In this document: one piece after another, positions 43,095 to 51,412 of the stretch
Numbering within the stretch: position 1 is the stretch's first letter
Layout: every line of letters starts with the position of its first letter
Assembly: GCF_014650995.1 (NCBI RefSeq)
Contig: NZ_BMWA01000021.1
Coordinates: 62,001 to 126,000, forward strand
Direction of reading: 5' to 3'
Length of the DNA: 64,000 nucleotides
Source: Streptomyces viridiviolaceus
GTDB taxonomy: Bacteria; Actinomycetota; Actinomycetes; Streptomycetales; Streptomycetaceae
Translations under genes and position numbers: made by a program
Notes under the pieces: generated by a model
The model's database searches: none
Seen by the model: only the letters and a program-made list of their open reading frames with translations
Told to the model about the DNA's origin: nothing

Positions 43095-43505
43095 TCAGCT
43101 CCGCTCCCCTCCCCCTCCCCGCACCTGCTCCTCCAGCCGCCGCAGGCTGTCGTCGAGGGCCTCGGCCACCGCGCGCTGACCCGGGTCGTGACTGGCGTCG
43201 AAGAACGACAGGTGCACCGTCACCTCGCTGGCGCCGCTGTCCAGGCCGGCCACCTGGAGCCAGCCGGCGTAGGCGCCCTGCTCGCGCGTGCCCCATTCGA
43301 GCCGCATCTGTTCCCGCCGGGCGCTCAGCAGCGCGGCGGTGTCCTGATCGGTGCGGTCCTCGTGGACGGTGACGGCGGGCAGGTCCTCGGCGTGCACGTG
43401 CAGGGCCCGGGGCAGCCAGGCGTCCAGCCGGCCGACGTCGGCGGCCTGGTCGAAGACCTGCTCGGGCTGCGCGCGCATGGTGCGGGAACGCTCGTACTCG
43501 GTCAT
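43095..43505 (-). CDS. SRPBCC-family protein, short
   Basis: 136-residue START-like fold beginning with YERSRTMRAQPEQVFDQAAD and ending in ALDDSLRRLEEQVRG. The ligand cavity proteins of this type bind lipids or polyketides. ATG at 43505 follows GAGGAG with 9-base spacing. It is divergent from the phosphatase gene. Confidence 0.8.
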   Translation of the reverse strand: MTEYERSRTMRAQPEQVFDQAADVGRLDAWLPRALHVHAEDLPAVTVHEDRTDQDTAALLSARREQMRLEWGTREQGAYAGWLQVAGLDSGASEVTVHLSFFDASHDPGQRAVAEALDDSLRRLEEQVRGGGGERS

Positions 43506-43673
43506 GGGGCACCACTCCTCGGCTGTCGGGGCCTACGACGCACCGCGTGCCCTGTCCGACGGGACCGAAGCGCCCCGCCGGAGAACCCGTCGGCGGGCGG
43601 GGCGCGTCGCGCGGTGTCAGACTGCTGGACAACGTGCCCCGTCACGGCGGGACCGCCGGCGAGGGGAGACGAG

Positions 43674-44852
43674 GTGCCGACGTCAGAGGCGAGCGACGGA
43701 CTGCTGGACTTCCTCGCCGATCCGGCCCATCTGACGCTGGACCTGGTCACCGCCGTGGCCCGCTGCGCCAAGGCCCTGGGGCTGCAGCACGCCGTGGTCT
43801 ACCTCGTCGACCTGCAGCAACGGCATCTCGTGCCGCAGACCGACGTGGCCTCCGCGATCCCCGTCGACGGCTCGCTGGCGGGCTGGGCCTACCGTACGCA
43901 GGCACTGCGGGTCGAGGAGTCGGACGCCGGCGGCATCACCACCTGGTTCCCCCTGCTCGACGGCGCGGAGCGGCTCGGCGTGCTGGCCGTGAACCAGCCG
44001 GCGCTCACCCCGGCCTCGCTGGCCCGTGGACGGGCCCTCGCGTCGCTGCTGGCCATGATGATCACCTCGAAACGGGCCTACGAGGACTCCTTCGTGCGGC
44101 GCACCCGGACCGAACGGATGCAGCTGCCCTCCGAGATGCTCCGCGCGTTCCTGCCGCCCCGCACGATCGGCAACGCCCAGGTGGTGTCGACGGCCGTCCT
44201 GGAACCCGCCTACGAGATCGGCGGCGACGCCTTCGACCACTCGCTCACCGAGACGACCCTGCACGTCGCCGTCCTGGACGCCATGGGGCACGATCTCGCC
44301 TCGGGGCTGACCAGCGCGGTCTCGCTGGCGGCGTGCCGCAATGCCCGGCGCACCGGTGCCGATCTTCCCGAGCTGGTGGAGTCGGTCGACGAAGCGCTCG
44401 CCCGCTGGCTCCCCGACAAGTTCTGCACGGCCGTCATCGCCCAGCTGGACCTGGCCACCGGCGTGCTGCGGTGGAGCAACTGCGGTCATCCCTCGCCCAT
44501 CCTCATCCGCGGCGGGCAGTTGATCACCGACGCCATGGAGCGCGAGGCCGACCCGCCCATGGGCTCGCCGTCGCTGCTGACCTCCCGCCCGCGCCAGACG
44601 CACGAGATCGCCCTGGAGCCCGGGGACCGCGTCCTGCTGTACACCGACGGAGTCGTCGAAGCACGGACCCGGGAGGCGAAGCTTCTGGGTCTCGAACGGT
44701 TCGCCGACTACGTCATCCGGGCCACGGCCGGCGGGGAACTGGCGCCGGAGTCGATGCGCCGGCTGATCCACTCGATCCTCGACACGCAGGAGGGCCGGCT
44801 GCGGGACGACGCGACGCTCCTGATGTTCGAGTGGCGGCCACCGTCCGCCTGA
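43674..44852 (+). CDS. GAF-SpoIIE (PP2C) phosphatase
   Basis: Regulatory protein phosphatase (392 aa). The GAF-like domain (about 20-125) precedes a linker helix and the SpoIIE/PP2C domain (about 160-388), with metal motifs GGDAFDHS, LDAMGHD and DGVVEAR, and the closing DDATLLMFEW. Enzymes of this class dephosphorylate anti-anti-sigma factors and so activate alternative sigma factors. The GAF domain would sense the signal. GTG at 43674 follows GGGGAGACGAG. The reading frame is open far upstream without homology. Confidence 0.9.
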   Translation: MPTSEASDGLLDFLADPAHLTLDLVTAVARCAKALGLQHAVVYLVDLQQRHLVPQTDVASAIPVDGSLAGWAYRTQALRVEESDAGGITTWFPLLDGAERLGVLAVNQPALTPASLARGRALASLLAMMITSKRAYEDSFVRRTRTERMQLPSEMLRAFLPPRTIGNAQVVSTAVLEPAYEIGGDAFDHSLTETTLHVAVLDAMGHDLASGLTSAVSLAACRNARRTGADLPELVESVDEALARWLPDKFCTAVIAQLDLATGVLRWSNCGHPSPILIRGGQLITDAMEREADPPMGSPSLLTSRPRQTHEIALEPGDRVLLYTDGVVEARTREAKLLGLERFADYVIRATAGGELAPESMRRLIHSILDTQEGRLRDDATLLMFEWRPPSA

Positions 44853-44864
44853 CCCCGGCGCGCA

Positions 44865-44898
44865 GCACCGGGTGCGGCCCTCATGTCACACCCGGTGC
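44865..44898. terminator. Hairpin between convergent genes, overlapping a stop
   Basis: Arms GCACCGGGTG and CACCCGGTGC with a 14-base loop. The right arm lies inside the last codons of the reverse-strand gene, so it could serve both genes. Confidence 0.5.
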
Positions 44899-45194
44899 CC
44901 CTGGTTCCGCAGCCAGCCGTGCACCGTTTCCTTGTCCGACGGGGTGATCCGCACGGGGCCGGCGACGTAGGGGCCTTCGTCCTCGGTGAATCCGGTGTCG
45001 GTGACCCTGGCGGTGACCCAGGTGGCCAGGTCCTGGGCGGCACGCTCGGACAGGCCGCCCCGCTCCCAGCCGGCTCGGGCCTCGTGGGCCGCGGTCCGGT
45101 CGTGCCGTTCGGTCTCCTCCAGCCAGGCGGCCACCAGCCGCTCGACGGTCGCACGGTCCTCGGGCCGGGTCTGCTGCTCGCGCTTGCTGTTCAT
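44886..45194 (-). CDS. Small conserved hypothetical protein
   Basis: 102 residues, soluble and charged, starting MNSKREQQTRPED. Helical first half (ATVERLVAAWLEETERHD), then ATWVTARVTDTGF and a C-terminal PSDKETVHGWLRNQGH. No named family is recognised. ATG at 45194 lacks a clear ribosome binding site. It is divergent from the nucleotidyltransferase cassette. Confidence 0.6.
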   Translation of the reverse strand: MNSKREQQTRPEDRATVERLVAAWLEETERHDRTAAHEARAGWERGGLSERAAQDLATWVTARVTDTGFTEDEGPYVAGPVRITPSDKETVHGWLRNQGHRV

Positions 45195-45385
45195 GCCGAC
45201 CGAGTGCCCTGATTCCGCCCGGGACGCTCCCGGTTGCGGTGCCTGGATCGCCCCTCGTGTCGGCGGTGCCGCGCCGGGTACCCGAAGGGCACCGTCACAG
45301 CCTCCTCCGGAACCGGTCCCCCCGGCGCCGGCCGGGGGACGGTCCGGGTCCGGAAAAGAGGGGAAAGCCCTGAAAGGGGACAGTG

Positions 45386-46228
45386 ATGACGCAGCCCGCC
45401 GACGACCACGCTCTCGACCAGCGCGCCGGCGTGTCCGAACTCCGTCTGGCGGCGGGGGACCCGGGGCTCGTGCCCCAGAACCAGGTCCTGCGGGACGATC
45501 TTCCGCTCGACCGCAACCAGGCGATCCTTCAGGCCGCCAAGCAGGTGGGCGCGATCCTGAAGAAGAAGGAGCACCCGTTCGCGCTGGCGGGCAGCGTCGC
45601 CGTGTACGCCCACGGCGGCACCCAGAACCTCCAGCACGACGTCGACTTCTGCATCCGGCCCGAGGACGCGGAGGCCGTCGCCGAGACACTGCGGGCGGCC
45701 GGGCTGGCCGTCTACACGCCTCCGGAGGACTGGCTGCTGAAGGCCAACTGCCTGGGGCAGCACGTCGACCTCATCTTCGAACTGGCGCACCGGCCCGTCA
45801 CGGCGGAGCTGCTGGAGCGGGCCGAGGAGCTGTCGGTGGACTCGGTGCTCATGCCGGTGCTGTCCCCGACCGATCTGCTGCGCGGACTGCTGGCCGCCTT
45901 CTCCGAACACCACTGCGACTTCGGGGCCGTACTGCCGATCGCCCGCACCCTGCGGGAGAAGATCGACTGGGAGGAGCTGCGGCGCGACTGCGGGGACGCC
46001 CCGATGCCGGCCGCGTTCTTCTTCATCCTGGAACGGCTGGAGATCATCCCCGCAGCCGGCTCCTCGGACGCTCCCGCAGCAGGTTCCCCGGACGCTGCCG
46101 CAGCCGATGCCCCGGGCGGCCGCCGGGCCGGGTCCCCGGGCAGCCCTCGCGCCGGATCCCCGGGCAGCCCTCGGGCCGGATCCCCGGTCGGTTCCCCGGC
46201 CGCTCCCCCGAAGGAGGATCACCGATGA
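45386..46228 (+). CDS. Minimal nucleotidyltransferase-fold protein
   Basis: Protein of 280 residues with a Pol beta-like nucleotidyltransferase core at about 55-200. The motif ALAGSVAVYAHGG is followed by NLQHDVDFCI with the DxD-like acids, then HVDLIFELA. The first 50 residues are an extension (LRDDLPLDRNQ), and the last 45 are repetitive Gly-Ser-Pro-Arg. It is the first gene of a tight triad: ATGA overlap with a BON-domain gene, then overlap with a phosphoesterase gene. ATG at 45386 follows AAAGGGGA. The substrate (nucleotide, protein or RNA) is unknown. Confidence 0.78.
   Translation: MTQPADDHALDQRAGVSELRLAAGDPGLVPQNQVLRDDLPLDRNQAILQAAKQVGAILKKKEHPFALAGSVAVYAHGGTQNLQHDVDFCIRPEDAEAVAETLRAAGLAVYTPPEDWLLKANCLGQHVDLIFELAHRPVTAELLERAEELSVDSVLMPVLSPTDLLRGLLAAFSEHHCDFGAVLPIARTLREKIDWEELRRDCGDAPMPAAFFFILERLEIIPAAGSSDAPAAGSPDAAAADAPGGRRAGSPGSPRAGSPGSPRAGSPVGSPAAPPKEDHR
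46127..46187. repeat. 24-bp tandem repeat in the nucleotidyltransferase tail
   Basis: Units at 46127-46150 and 46151-46174 differ at two bases, followed by a 13-bp partial unit to 46187. Each encodes an eight-residue AGSPGSPR block, so copy change keeps frame. Confidence 0.88.
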
Positions 46229-46515
46229 GCGACCCCGCCGCACCCCAGGAGCCCACGGCGTCCGGAGCCGCCGCCGAGAACGTCGAGTACCGCGTCGCCC
46301 ACCTGCAGGACCGGCTCGCCGCCGAGGAACTCGGTGAGCTGGGCGTGCGGGCCGAGATCCGGGCCGGGGCGATCGTGGTCACCGGCACGGTCCCCTCCAC
46401 CCAGTGCCGCGAGACCCTGCTGCGGATCGCCCACGAGGAGCTGGCCGGACTCACCGTGCACACGGACATCGTGGTGGCGGACAACGCCCGCCCCGACCAT
46501 GCGGAGGAGCTGTGA
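46225..46515 (+). CDS. BON-domain small protein
   Basis: 96 residues. After an N-terminal Ala/Glu-rich stretch, the pattern YRVAHLQDRLAAEEL, then LGVRAEIRAGAIVVTGTV, and RIAHEELAGLTVHTDIVV fits a BON domain, a small fold that binds lipid or ligand. It has no signal peptide, unlike most BON proteins, so it is probably cytoplasmic. AAGGAGG precedes the ATG at 46225, which overlaps the upstream stop (ATGA). Confidence 0.75.
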   Translation: MSDPAAPQEPTASGAAAENVEYRVAHLQDRLAAEELGELGVRAEIRAGAIVVTGTVPSTQCRETLLRIAHEELAGLTVHTDIVVADNARPDHAEEL

Positions 46516-47240
46516 TGATCCGCGTCGCCGCCGTCGGAGACATCCACATGGGGCCCGACAGCCAGGGACTGCTGCGGCCCGCCTTCGAGACCCTGCCCGA
46601 CTGTGCCGACCTGCTGCTGCTCGCCGGGGACCTCACCCGGCACGGCACCCCGGAGGAGGCCCGGGTGGTGGCCCAGGAAGTGCGTGATCTGCCGGTGCCC
46701 GTGGTGGCCGTCCTCGGCAACCACGACCACCACGACGAGCAGCCCGAGAAGGTCACCGCACTGCTCCAGGACGCCGGTGTGACGGTCCTGGAGGGTCAGG
46801 GCACGGTCGTGGAGTGCGCCGGGACCCGCGTCGGGATCGCGGGGACCAAGGGCTTCGGCGGCGGGTTCGTCGGCCGCAGCGCCGGGGAGTTCGGCGAGCC
46901 GCTGATGAAGGAGTTCGTCCGTGCCACCCGGCACTCGGCGGACAGTCTGCGCACCGCGCTGGAGGAGCTGGCCGGCCAGGGCTGCGCGGCGCGGGTCGCC
47001 CTGACCCACTTCTCCCCCGTCGCCGACACGCTCGCCGGTGAGCCGCTGGAGATCTACCCGTTCCTCGGCAGCTACCTGCTGGCCGAGGCGATCGACACGG
47101 CCGGCGCGGACCTCGCCGTCCACGGGCACGCGCATCTGGGCTCGGAGCACGGCATGACGGCCGGCGGGGTGCGGGTGCGCAACGTGGCCCAGCCGGTGAT
47201 CCGCCGGGCCTTCAACGTCTACCAGCTGCAGGGGGCCTGA
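46515..47240 (+). CDS. Calcineurin-like metallophosphoesterase
   Basis: Dinuclear metal phosphoesterase (241 aa). Metal and catalytic motifs in order are VGDIHMG, LAGDLTRHG, LGNHDHH, LTHFSP and VHGHAH. Similar enzymes cleave cyclic nucleotides, nucleotide adducts or phosphodiesters. ATG at 46515 follows GGAGG and overlaps the BON gene stop. Third member of the triad. A pairing of a nucleotidyl-adding and a phosphodiester-cleaving enzyme is an inference. Confidence 0.9.
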   Translation: MIRVAAVGDIHMGPDSQGLLRPAFETLPDCADLLLLAGDLTRHGTPEEARVVAQEVRDLPVPVVAVLGNHDHHDEQPEKVTALLQDAGVTVLEGQGTVVECAGTRVGIAGTKGFGGGFVGRSAGEFGEPLMKEFVRATRHSADSLRTALEELAGQGCAARVALTHFSPVADTLAGEPLEIYPFLGSYLLAEAIDTAGADLAVHGHAHLGSEHGMTAGGVRVRNVAQPVIRRAFNVYQLQGA

Positions 47241-47265
47241 CCGCCTGCCCGTTCCTCGTGCCCCG

Positions 47266-47898
47266 TCAGGGCCGGTCGGGCTCGTCCGTCGTGCGCCCGA
47301 GGCAGGTGACCTCCCCGGGGTCCGGCACCTCGATCTCGTGGAAGCCCATACGGTCGTAGAAGGCTCTGGCCCGGGTGTTGGCCGTCGCCATGACCAGGTG
47401 GACGGCCGGTACCCCGCGCCCGCGCAGCGCGCGCAGGAACGTCCGCATCAGCGCGCGGCCGTGACCACGGCCCTGCCACCCGGGCAGCAGGTCGATGTGC
47501 AGGTGGGCCGGGTAGGCGGCCAGTTCGGGGACGATCATGCGTTCGGGGCGGTGCAGGAGGCCGGCCATCACCTCGTCCGGGGTGCGGGGCGGGCCCTCCG
47601 GCGCCGGGTGGCGATCCGCGACGCGCGGCAGCCATGTGCTGCGGAACTCCTCGGCGAAGCGCGGGGTGTCGGCCGTGCCGAGGATGTAGCCGACGGCCCG
47701 GCCGTGCCCGTCGTCCAGCACGAAGGCCAGGGACGGGTCCAGGTGGACGTACGGGGCGGCGAAGATGACCGGCAGGATGCCGGGGTCCGCGTAGAAGGGC
47801 CGGCTGTCCTGGCCGTTGTGCGCGGTGCGGACGCAGATGTCGTCGAGGGCCGGGGCGTCCCCGGGGCGGTACGGGCGTATGGCGGCTGTCGGAGTCAC
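47266..47898 (-). CDS. GNAT-family N-acetyltransferase
   Basis: Acetyl-CoA-dependent acetyltransferase (210 aa). Motif A is LLPGWQGRGHGRALMRTFL, and motif B includes ANTRARAFYDRMGFHEIE. The N-terminal half (RPYRPGDAPALDDICVRTA) resembles the GNAT domain found with bacterial O-GlcNAcase-like proteins, which may indicate a sugar-related role. GTG at 47898 is chosen because an upstream GTG at 47934 would place a perfect CebR-type operator inside the coding region. Confidence 0.84.
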   Translation of the reverse strand: MTPTAAIRPYRPGDAPALDDICVRTAHNGQDSRPFYADPGILPVIFAAPYVHLDPSLAFVLDDGHGRAVGYILGTADTPRFAEEFRSTWLPRVADRHPAPEGPPRTPDEVMAGLLHRPERMIVPELAAYPAHLHIDLLPGWQGRGHGRALMRTFLRALRGRGVPAVHLVMATANTRARAFYDRMGFHEIEVPDPGEVTCLGRTTDEPDRP

Positions 47899-47917
47899 CG
47901 CAGCACCCTGCCCGTCT

Positions 47918-47931
47918 TGGGAGCGCTCCCA
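47918..47931. promoter_or_regulatory. CebR-type operator palindrome
   Basis: TGGGAGCGCTCCCA is the exact 14-bp palindrome known for CebR, the cellobiose/cellotriose-responsive LacI-family repressor of Streptomyces. It lies 20 bp upstream of the GNAT start and just before the truncated molybdopterin-enzyme remnant. Confidence 0.85.
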
Positions 47932-47940
47932 CAAGGGTCA

Positions 47941-48622
47941 GGGGAGAGCTACGGCAAGGACCTGCAGACCGGGGCGCCGAACGACGCCGTGGAGTACCGG
48001 TCCCTCAACCCCGACGGCAAGGCCGTCCTCAAGGCCGCCGCCTGTCTGCCGCCGCACGAGGGAGGAGCCGGACGAGGACCGCCCGTTCCAGCTCACCACG
48101 GGCCGGACGATCTACCACTTCCACACCCGGACCAAGACCGGACGCGCCCGCCGGCTCGACGAGGCCGCCCCGGACGTATGGGTGGAGATCTCCATCGCGG
48201 ACGCGGACCGGCTCGGCCTCGGCGAGGGCGACCTGGTCGACGTCGCCACCCGGCGCGGCGCCCTGCGGGGACGGCTGCGCGTGACCGGCATCCGGCCCGG
48301 ACTGCTGTTCGTGCCCTTCCACTACGGCTACTGGGACACCGAGCAGGGGGCGGGGCCCGGCCCGGACGTCCCTGGCCGGGCCGCCCACGAGACGACCGTC
48401 ACCGACTGGGACCCGGTCTCCAAGCAGCCGCTGTTCAAGACGGCCGCCGCCGCGCTCACCCTGGTCGAACGGGGCCGGGGCGGCCCGGCACCGGCGCCGA
48501 CCACCACGGCGTCGGCACCGGCCGGCGCGACCACCGTGCCGGCCACCCCGGGCGGACCCGCCGCGGTCGCCGCCCAGTCGCGGGCGGAGTTCCCGCACGG
48601 CCGGGAGGGAGGCGCCCGGTGA
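47941..48622 (+). pseudogene. Molybdopterin oxidoreductase, truncated and frameshifted C-terminus
   Basis: Only the last quarter of a nitrate reductase or formate dehydrogenase-like molybdopterin enzyme remains. The sequence enters at GESYGKDLQTGAP and runs to AACLPPHE near 48060, where one extra G (GAGGGAGGAG) shifts the frame. It then continues in another phase as EEPDEDRPFQLTTGRT, VPFHYGYWD and VTDWDPVSKQPLF. This is the molybdopterin-dinucleotide-binding domain. The N-terminal Fe-S and Mo domains are absent, and no start is present. Confidence 0.9.
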
Positions 48623-49109
48623 ACGGCATCACCCTCACCCTGCGCGTCCTGCACCGCGGTGAACGGCACCTGGCGCAGGAGCTGGTGACCGTGGCGGAAC
48701 GCCACCGCGTCGAGCACGAGGTGCACCACGTCGCGACCGACCTCGCCGTCTGGTCCCGCGCACACGTCCGGCGTCTGGCCGAGACCGCCGCCGGCCGCGG
48801 CCTCGATCTCTCCGCCGCGCCGGACCACGACGCGGACGGCGTGTTCGCGACGCTGCGGAAGAAGGCGTCCGAGGCGATGGGACGCCGGCCTGCGACCGGG
48901 CTGCTGCTCCTGCGCGATCTGCGTGAGCCGCACGTCGCCGCCACCGAGAACTCGCTGCACCGGGAGATGCTCGCCAGGTCGCCCAGGCATCGGGGGACGG
49001 CGAACTGCTGGAGCTGGCCTCCGCCTGCCACCCGCAGACACTGCGCCAGATGCGCTGGACCAACACCATGATCAAGAACCTGTCACCGCAGCTTCTGACC
49101 AGCCTCTGA
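48619..49109 (+). pseudogene. Partner gene of the molybdopterin locus, frameshifted
   Basis: GTG at 48619 overlaps the preceding stop by 4 bp. Reading is normal for about 119 codons (MNGITLTLRVLHRGERH to NSLHREMLA). A base is missing near 48975, and the correct C-terminus resumes in another phase (QVAQASGDGELLELAS, RQMRWTNTMIKNLSPQLL) to a stop at 49107-49109. As it stands, translation ends at 49071 with an unrelated tail. The predicted protein (about 163 aa) is mostly helical and ferritin-like. It is probably specific to this redox locus. Confidence 0.82.
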
Positions 49110-49232
49110 CCTGCGCGGACGGCACACGACGCGATGCCGACGACCGTCGGGGCCGCACCGGGCGCCGAATGGCGCCGAGCGGGTGGGGAACCTGATGATC
49201 GCCGTAGACACGACACCCCTGGAGAGAGTGCC

Positions 49233-49781
49233 ATGAGTCTTTTGCGTGTGGCCGGACGCCCGATGCTCGCCTCGATGTTCGTCGTCGGCGGCCTGAACTC
49301 CCTGCGCAGCCCCGGGGACGTGGCCCCGCTGGCCGAGCCGGTCGTGCGGCCGCTGGCCGACCGCGTGTCCGTGCTGCCGGACAGCACCGAGCAGCTCGTA
49401 CGGCTCAACGGTGCCGCGCAGGTGGTGGGCGGCGTCCTGCTCGGGCTCGGCCGCTTCCCGCGGCTGTCCGCACTGGCCCTCGCGGCGACGCTGGTACCGA
49501 CCACCCTGGCCGGGCACCGCTTCTGGGAGGCGCGGGAGGGGGCCGACCGCACCCAGCAGGCCATCCACTTCCTGAAGAACGTCTCGATGCTCGGCGGCCT
49601 GCTGATCGCGGCCGACGACACGGGCGCCGCCCCCTCGCTGCTGTGGCGCGGCCGCCACGCCGCGCGGGGCGTGCGCCGCGACGCCGGACTGGTGCGCCGC
49701 TCCGTCCGTGCGACGGCCCGCCCCGCGGCAGCGGCGGGCGGACTCAAGGCCCGGCTGGGCGCCTGCAGGAGCGGGCGTTAG
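49233..49781 (+). CDS. DoxX-family membrane protein
   Basis: 182-residue membrane protein with four helices, matching DoxX: RPMLASMFVVGGLNSLR at the first helix, LNGAAQVVGGVLLGLGR in the middle and HFLKNVSMLGGLLI at the end. The basic tail of about 50 residues is extra. DoxX-like proteins are linked to thiosulfate or general redox functions. ATG at 49233 follows GGAGAGAG. Confidence 0.87.
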   Translation: MSLLRVAGRPMLASMFVVGGLNSLRSPGDVAPLAEPVVRPLADRVSVLPDSTEQLVRLNGAAQVVGGVLLGLGRFPRLSALALAATLVPTTLAGHRFWEAREGADRTQQAIHFLKNVSMLGGLLIAADDTGAAPSLLWRGRHAARGVRRDAGLVRRSVRATARPAAAAGGLKARLGACRSGR

Positions 49782-49858
49782 CCCACGCGGGGCAGGGGGA
49801 CCCGACGTTCGTGGCGGACCGGTCCCGGACCGCCACGACTTGGAGCTGGAGGTGGAGC

Positions 49859-50422
49859 ATGGGACACGGAGGGAACGTCATCGACGAGCTGACGACCGAC
49901 CACCGTGAGGTCGAGGAGCTCTTCGGGAAGATCGACGCGCTGCCGTCCGGTCACAAGGACCGCAAGGTGTACGCCGATCAGGTCACGATCGAGCTGGTCC
50001 GGCACTCGGTGGCGGAGGAGGAGTATCTCTACCCGGCCGTTCGCGAGCACGTGGCGAACGGGGGCGCTCTGGCGGACAAGGAGCTGGAGGACCACGCCCA
50101 GGCCGAGCAGATCATGAAGGACCTGGAGGGCTGCGAGGCGGACGACCCTGAGTTCGACCGGCTGGTCGGCAAGCTGATGAGCGAGATCCGCGAGCACGTC
50201 GCCGACGAGGAGAGCAACCTGTTCCCCAGGCTTCGCGAGGCCTGCTCGGCCGAGGCGCTGGACGAACTGGGCGACAAGGTCCGGCGGGCGAAGAGCATGG
50301 CGCCGACCAGGCCGCATCCGACCGCCCCGGACAAGCCGCCGATGAACAAGCTCCTCGCGCCGGGTGCGGGGATGGTCGACCGGGTGCGGGACGCGCTGTC
50401 CGGCCGGGGCAAGCACGACTGA
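49859..50422 (+). CDS. Hemerythrin-like HHE protein
   Basis: Four-helix di-iron protein (187 aa), likely binding O2 or NO or protecting iron-sulfur centres. Iron-ligand patterns are DHREVEE, RHSVAEEEYLYP, LEDHAQAE and REHVADEESNLFP. The C-terminal 45 residues form a linker rich in Pro and Met. ATG at 49859 follows GGAGGTGGAG. A perfect terminator follows. It fits the window's NO and oxidative stress theme. Confidence 0.92.
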   Translation: MGHGGNVIDELTTDHREVEELFGKIDALPSGHKDRKVYADQVTIELVRHSVAEEEYLYPAVREHVANGGALADKELEDHAQAEQIMKDLEGCEADDPEFDRLVGKLMSEIREHVADEESNLFPRLREACSAEALDELGDKVRRAKSMAPTRPHPTAPDKPPMNKLLAPGAGMVDRVRDALSGRGKHD

Positions 50423-50442
50423 GCGGGCGGCAACAGCGGCAA

Positions 50443-50484
50443 GCGGACGAAGGGGGCCCGTGGCGGCGGGCCCCCTTCGTCCGC
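50443..50484. terminator. Strong bidirectional terminator
   Basis: Perfect 18-bp arms GCGGACGAAGGGGGCCCG and CGGGCCCCCTTCGTCCGC with a 6-base loop, between the hemerythrin gene and the convergent GT9 gene. Confidence 0.92.
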
Positions 50485-50526
50485 TCTCACACGTCCCGCT
50501 CTTCGTCCGCTCTCACGCGTCCCGCT
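50475..50526. repeat. 26-bp tandem duplication at the GT9 gene end
   Basis: Copies at 50475-50500 and 50501-50526 differ at one base. The right copy holds the last codons and stop of the GT9 gene. The left copy repeats them after the stop and overlaps the terminator arm, so it arose by slippage or unequal repair. Confidence 0.92.
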
Positions 50527-51412
50527 CCATGAGGCTGCGCACGGCACCGAGCACCTCGTGCGGTGCGGGCTGCCCGCGGTCGCCGAGGAGGACCGTCGGC
50601 ACCCGGTAGGGAGCGGCGGGCCCCAGGGCGACGACGGGTGTGCCGACCGCGGCGGCGAGGTGGGCCGGGCCGGTGGAACCGGTGACGAGTACGTCGGCGG
50701 AGCGCAGGACACCCGCGAGCGACCGTGGCGTCGTCCGTCCGCCGAGGTCGACGGCCGTGTCACCGGCGGCGTGGCGGCTCAGCGCGGTCTCGTCCTGTCC
50801 ACCGGTGACGACGACCCGGTGACCGGCGTCGCAGAGCAGGGCGACCGTCTCGGCGCAGGGCTCGGCCGCCCAGGTGCGCTCCGGGTGGCCCGCGCCGGGG
50901 TGGACGACGACGTACGGCCCGTTTCCGGTGAGGCCCGCGGTGTCGGGGACCGGCCGGACGCGGAGCCGGCCGTCGTCGCCGGCGCGCAGGCCGAAGCCCA
51001 TGGCGGCGGCGACGTCGAGCGCCGACTCCGCCTCGTGCCGGCCGGCGGGCCGGTGGTGGACGTCGAGGAGGCCGTCGGCGCGGTCGGTGTCGGCGCCGAT
51101 GCGACGCACGCGTGCGGTGCGCAGCAGCCGGGCCGCGGGCACCGGGCTCTGCCGCCGCGCGGGCAGGACGAGCGCGACGTCGTACGACTCCTCCCGCAGC
51201 CGTCGGAGCACGCCGTCGGTGTCGGTGTCCTGCGCCGGGGGCGTGTCCCACACCACGACGTCGTCGACGTGGGGCAGCAGACGGGCGGCGGGCGCTCCGC
51301 GCGCGTCGCACAGCATCGTCACCCGGGCGGCCCGGGTGGCGACGGCCCGGACGGCCGGACCGGCCAGGAGCACGCCGCCGAGTCCGCCGGGGCGGGCGAC
51401 GAGTGCCTTCAC
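50513..51412 (-). CDS. Glycosyltransferase family 9 protein
   Basis: ADP-heptose/LPS heptosyltransferase-like GT9 protein (299 aa, GT-B fold). It begins KALVARPGGLGGVLLAGPAV. The donor-site region includes VVHPGAGHPERTWAAE and VTGSTGPAHLAAAVGTPVV. Actinobacteria lack LPS, so it probably glycosylates a cell-surface or secondary metabolite acceptor. GTG at 51412 overlaps the upstream gene's stop (GTGA), a two-gene operon with the epimerase-like gene. Confidence 0.88.
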   Translation of the reverse strand: MKALVARPGGLGGVLLAGPAVRAVATRAARVTMLCDARGAPAARLLPHVDDVVVWDTPPAQDTDTDGVLRRLREESYDVALVLPARRQSPVPAARLLRTARVRRIGADTDRADGLLDVHHRPAGRHEAESALDVAAAMGFGLRAGDDGRLRVRPVPDTAGLTGNGPYVVVHPGAGHPERTWAAEPCAETVALLCDAGHRVVVTGGQDETALSRHAAGDTAVDLGGRTTPRSLAGVLRSADVLVTGSTGPAHLAAAVGTPVVALGPAAPYRVPTVLLGDRGQPAPHEVLGAVRSLMERDA

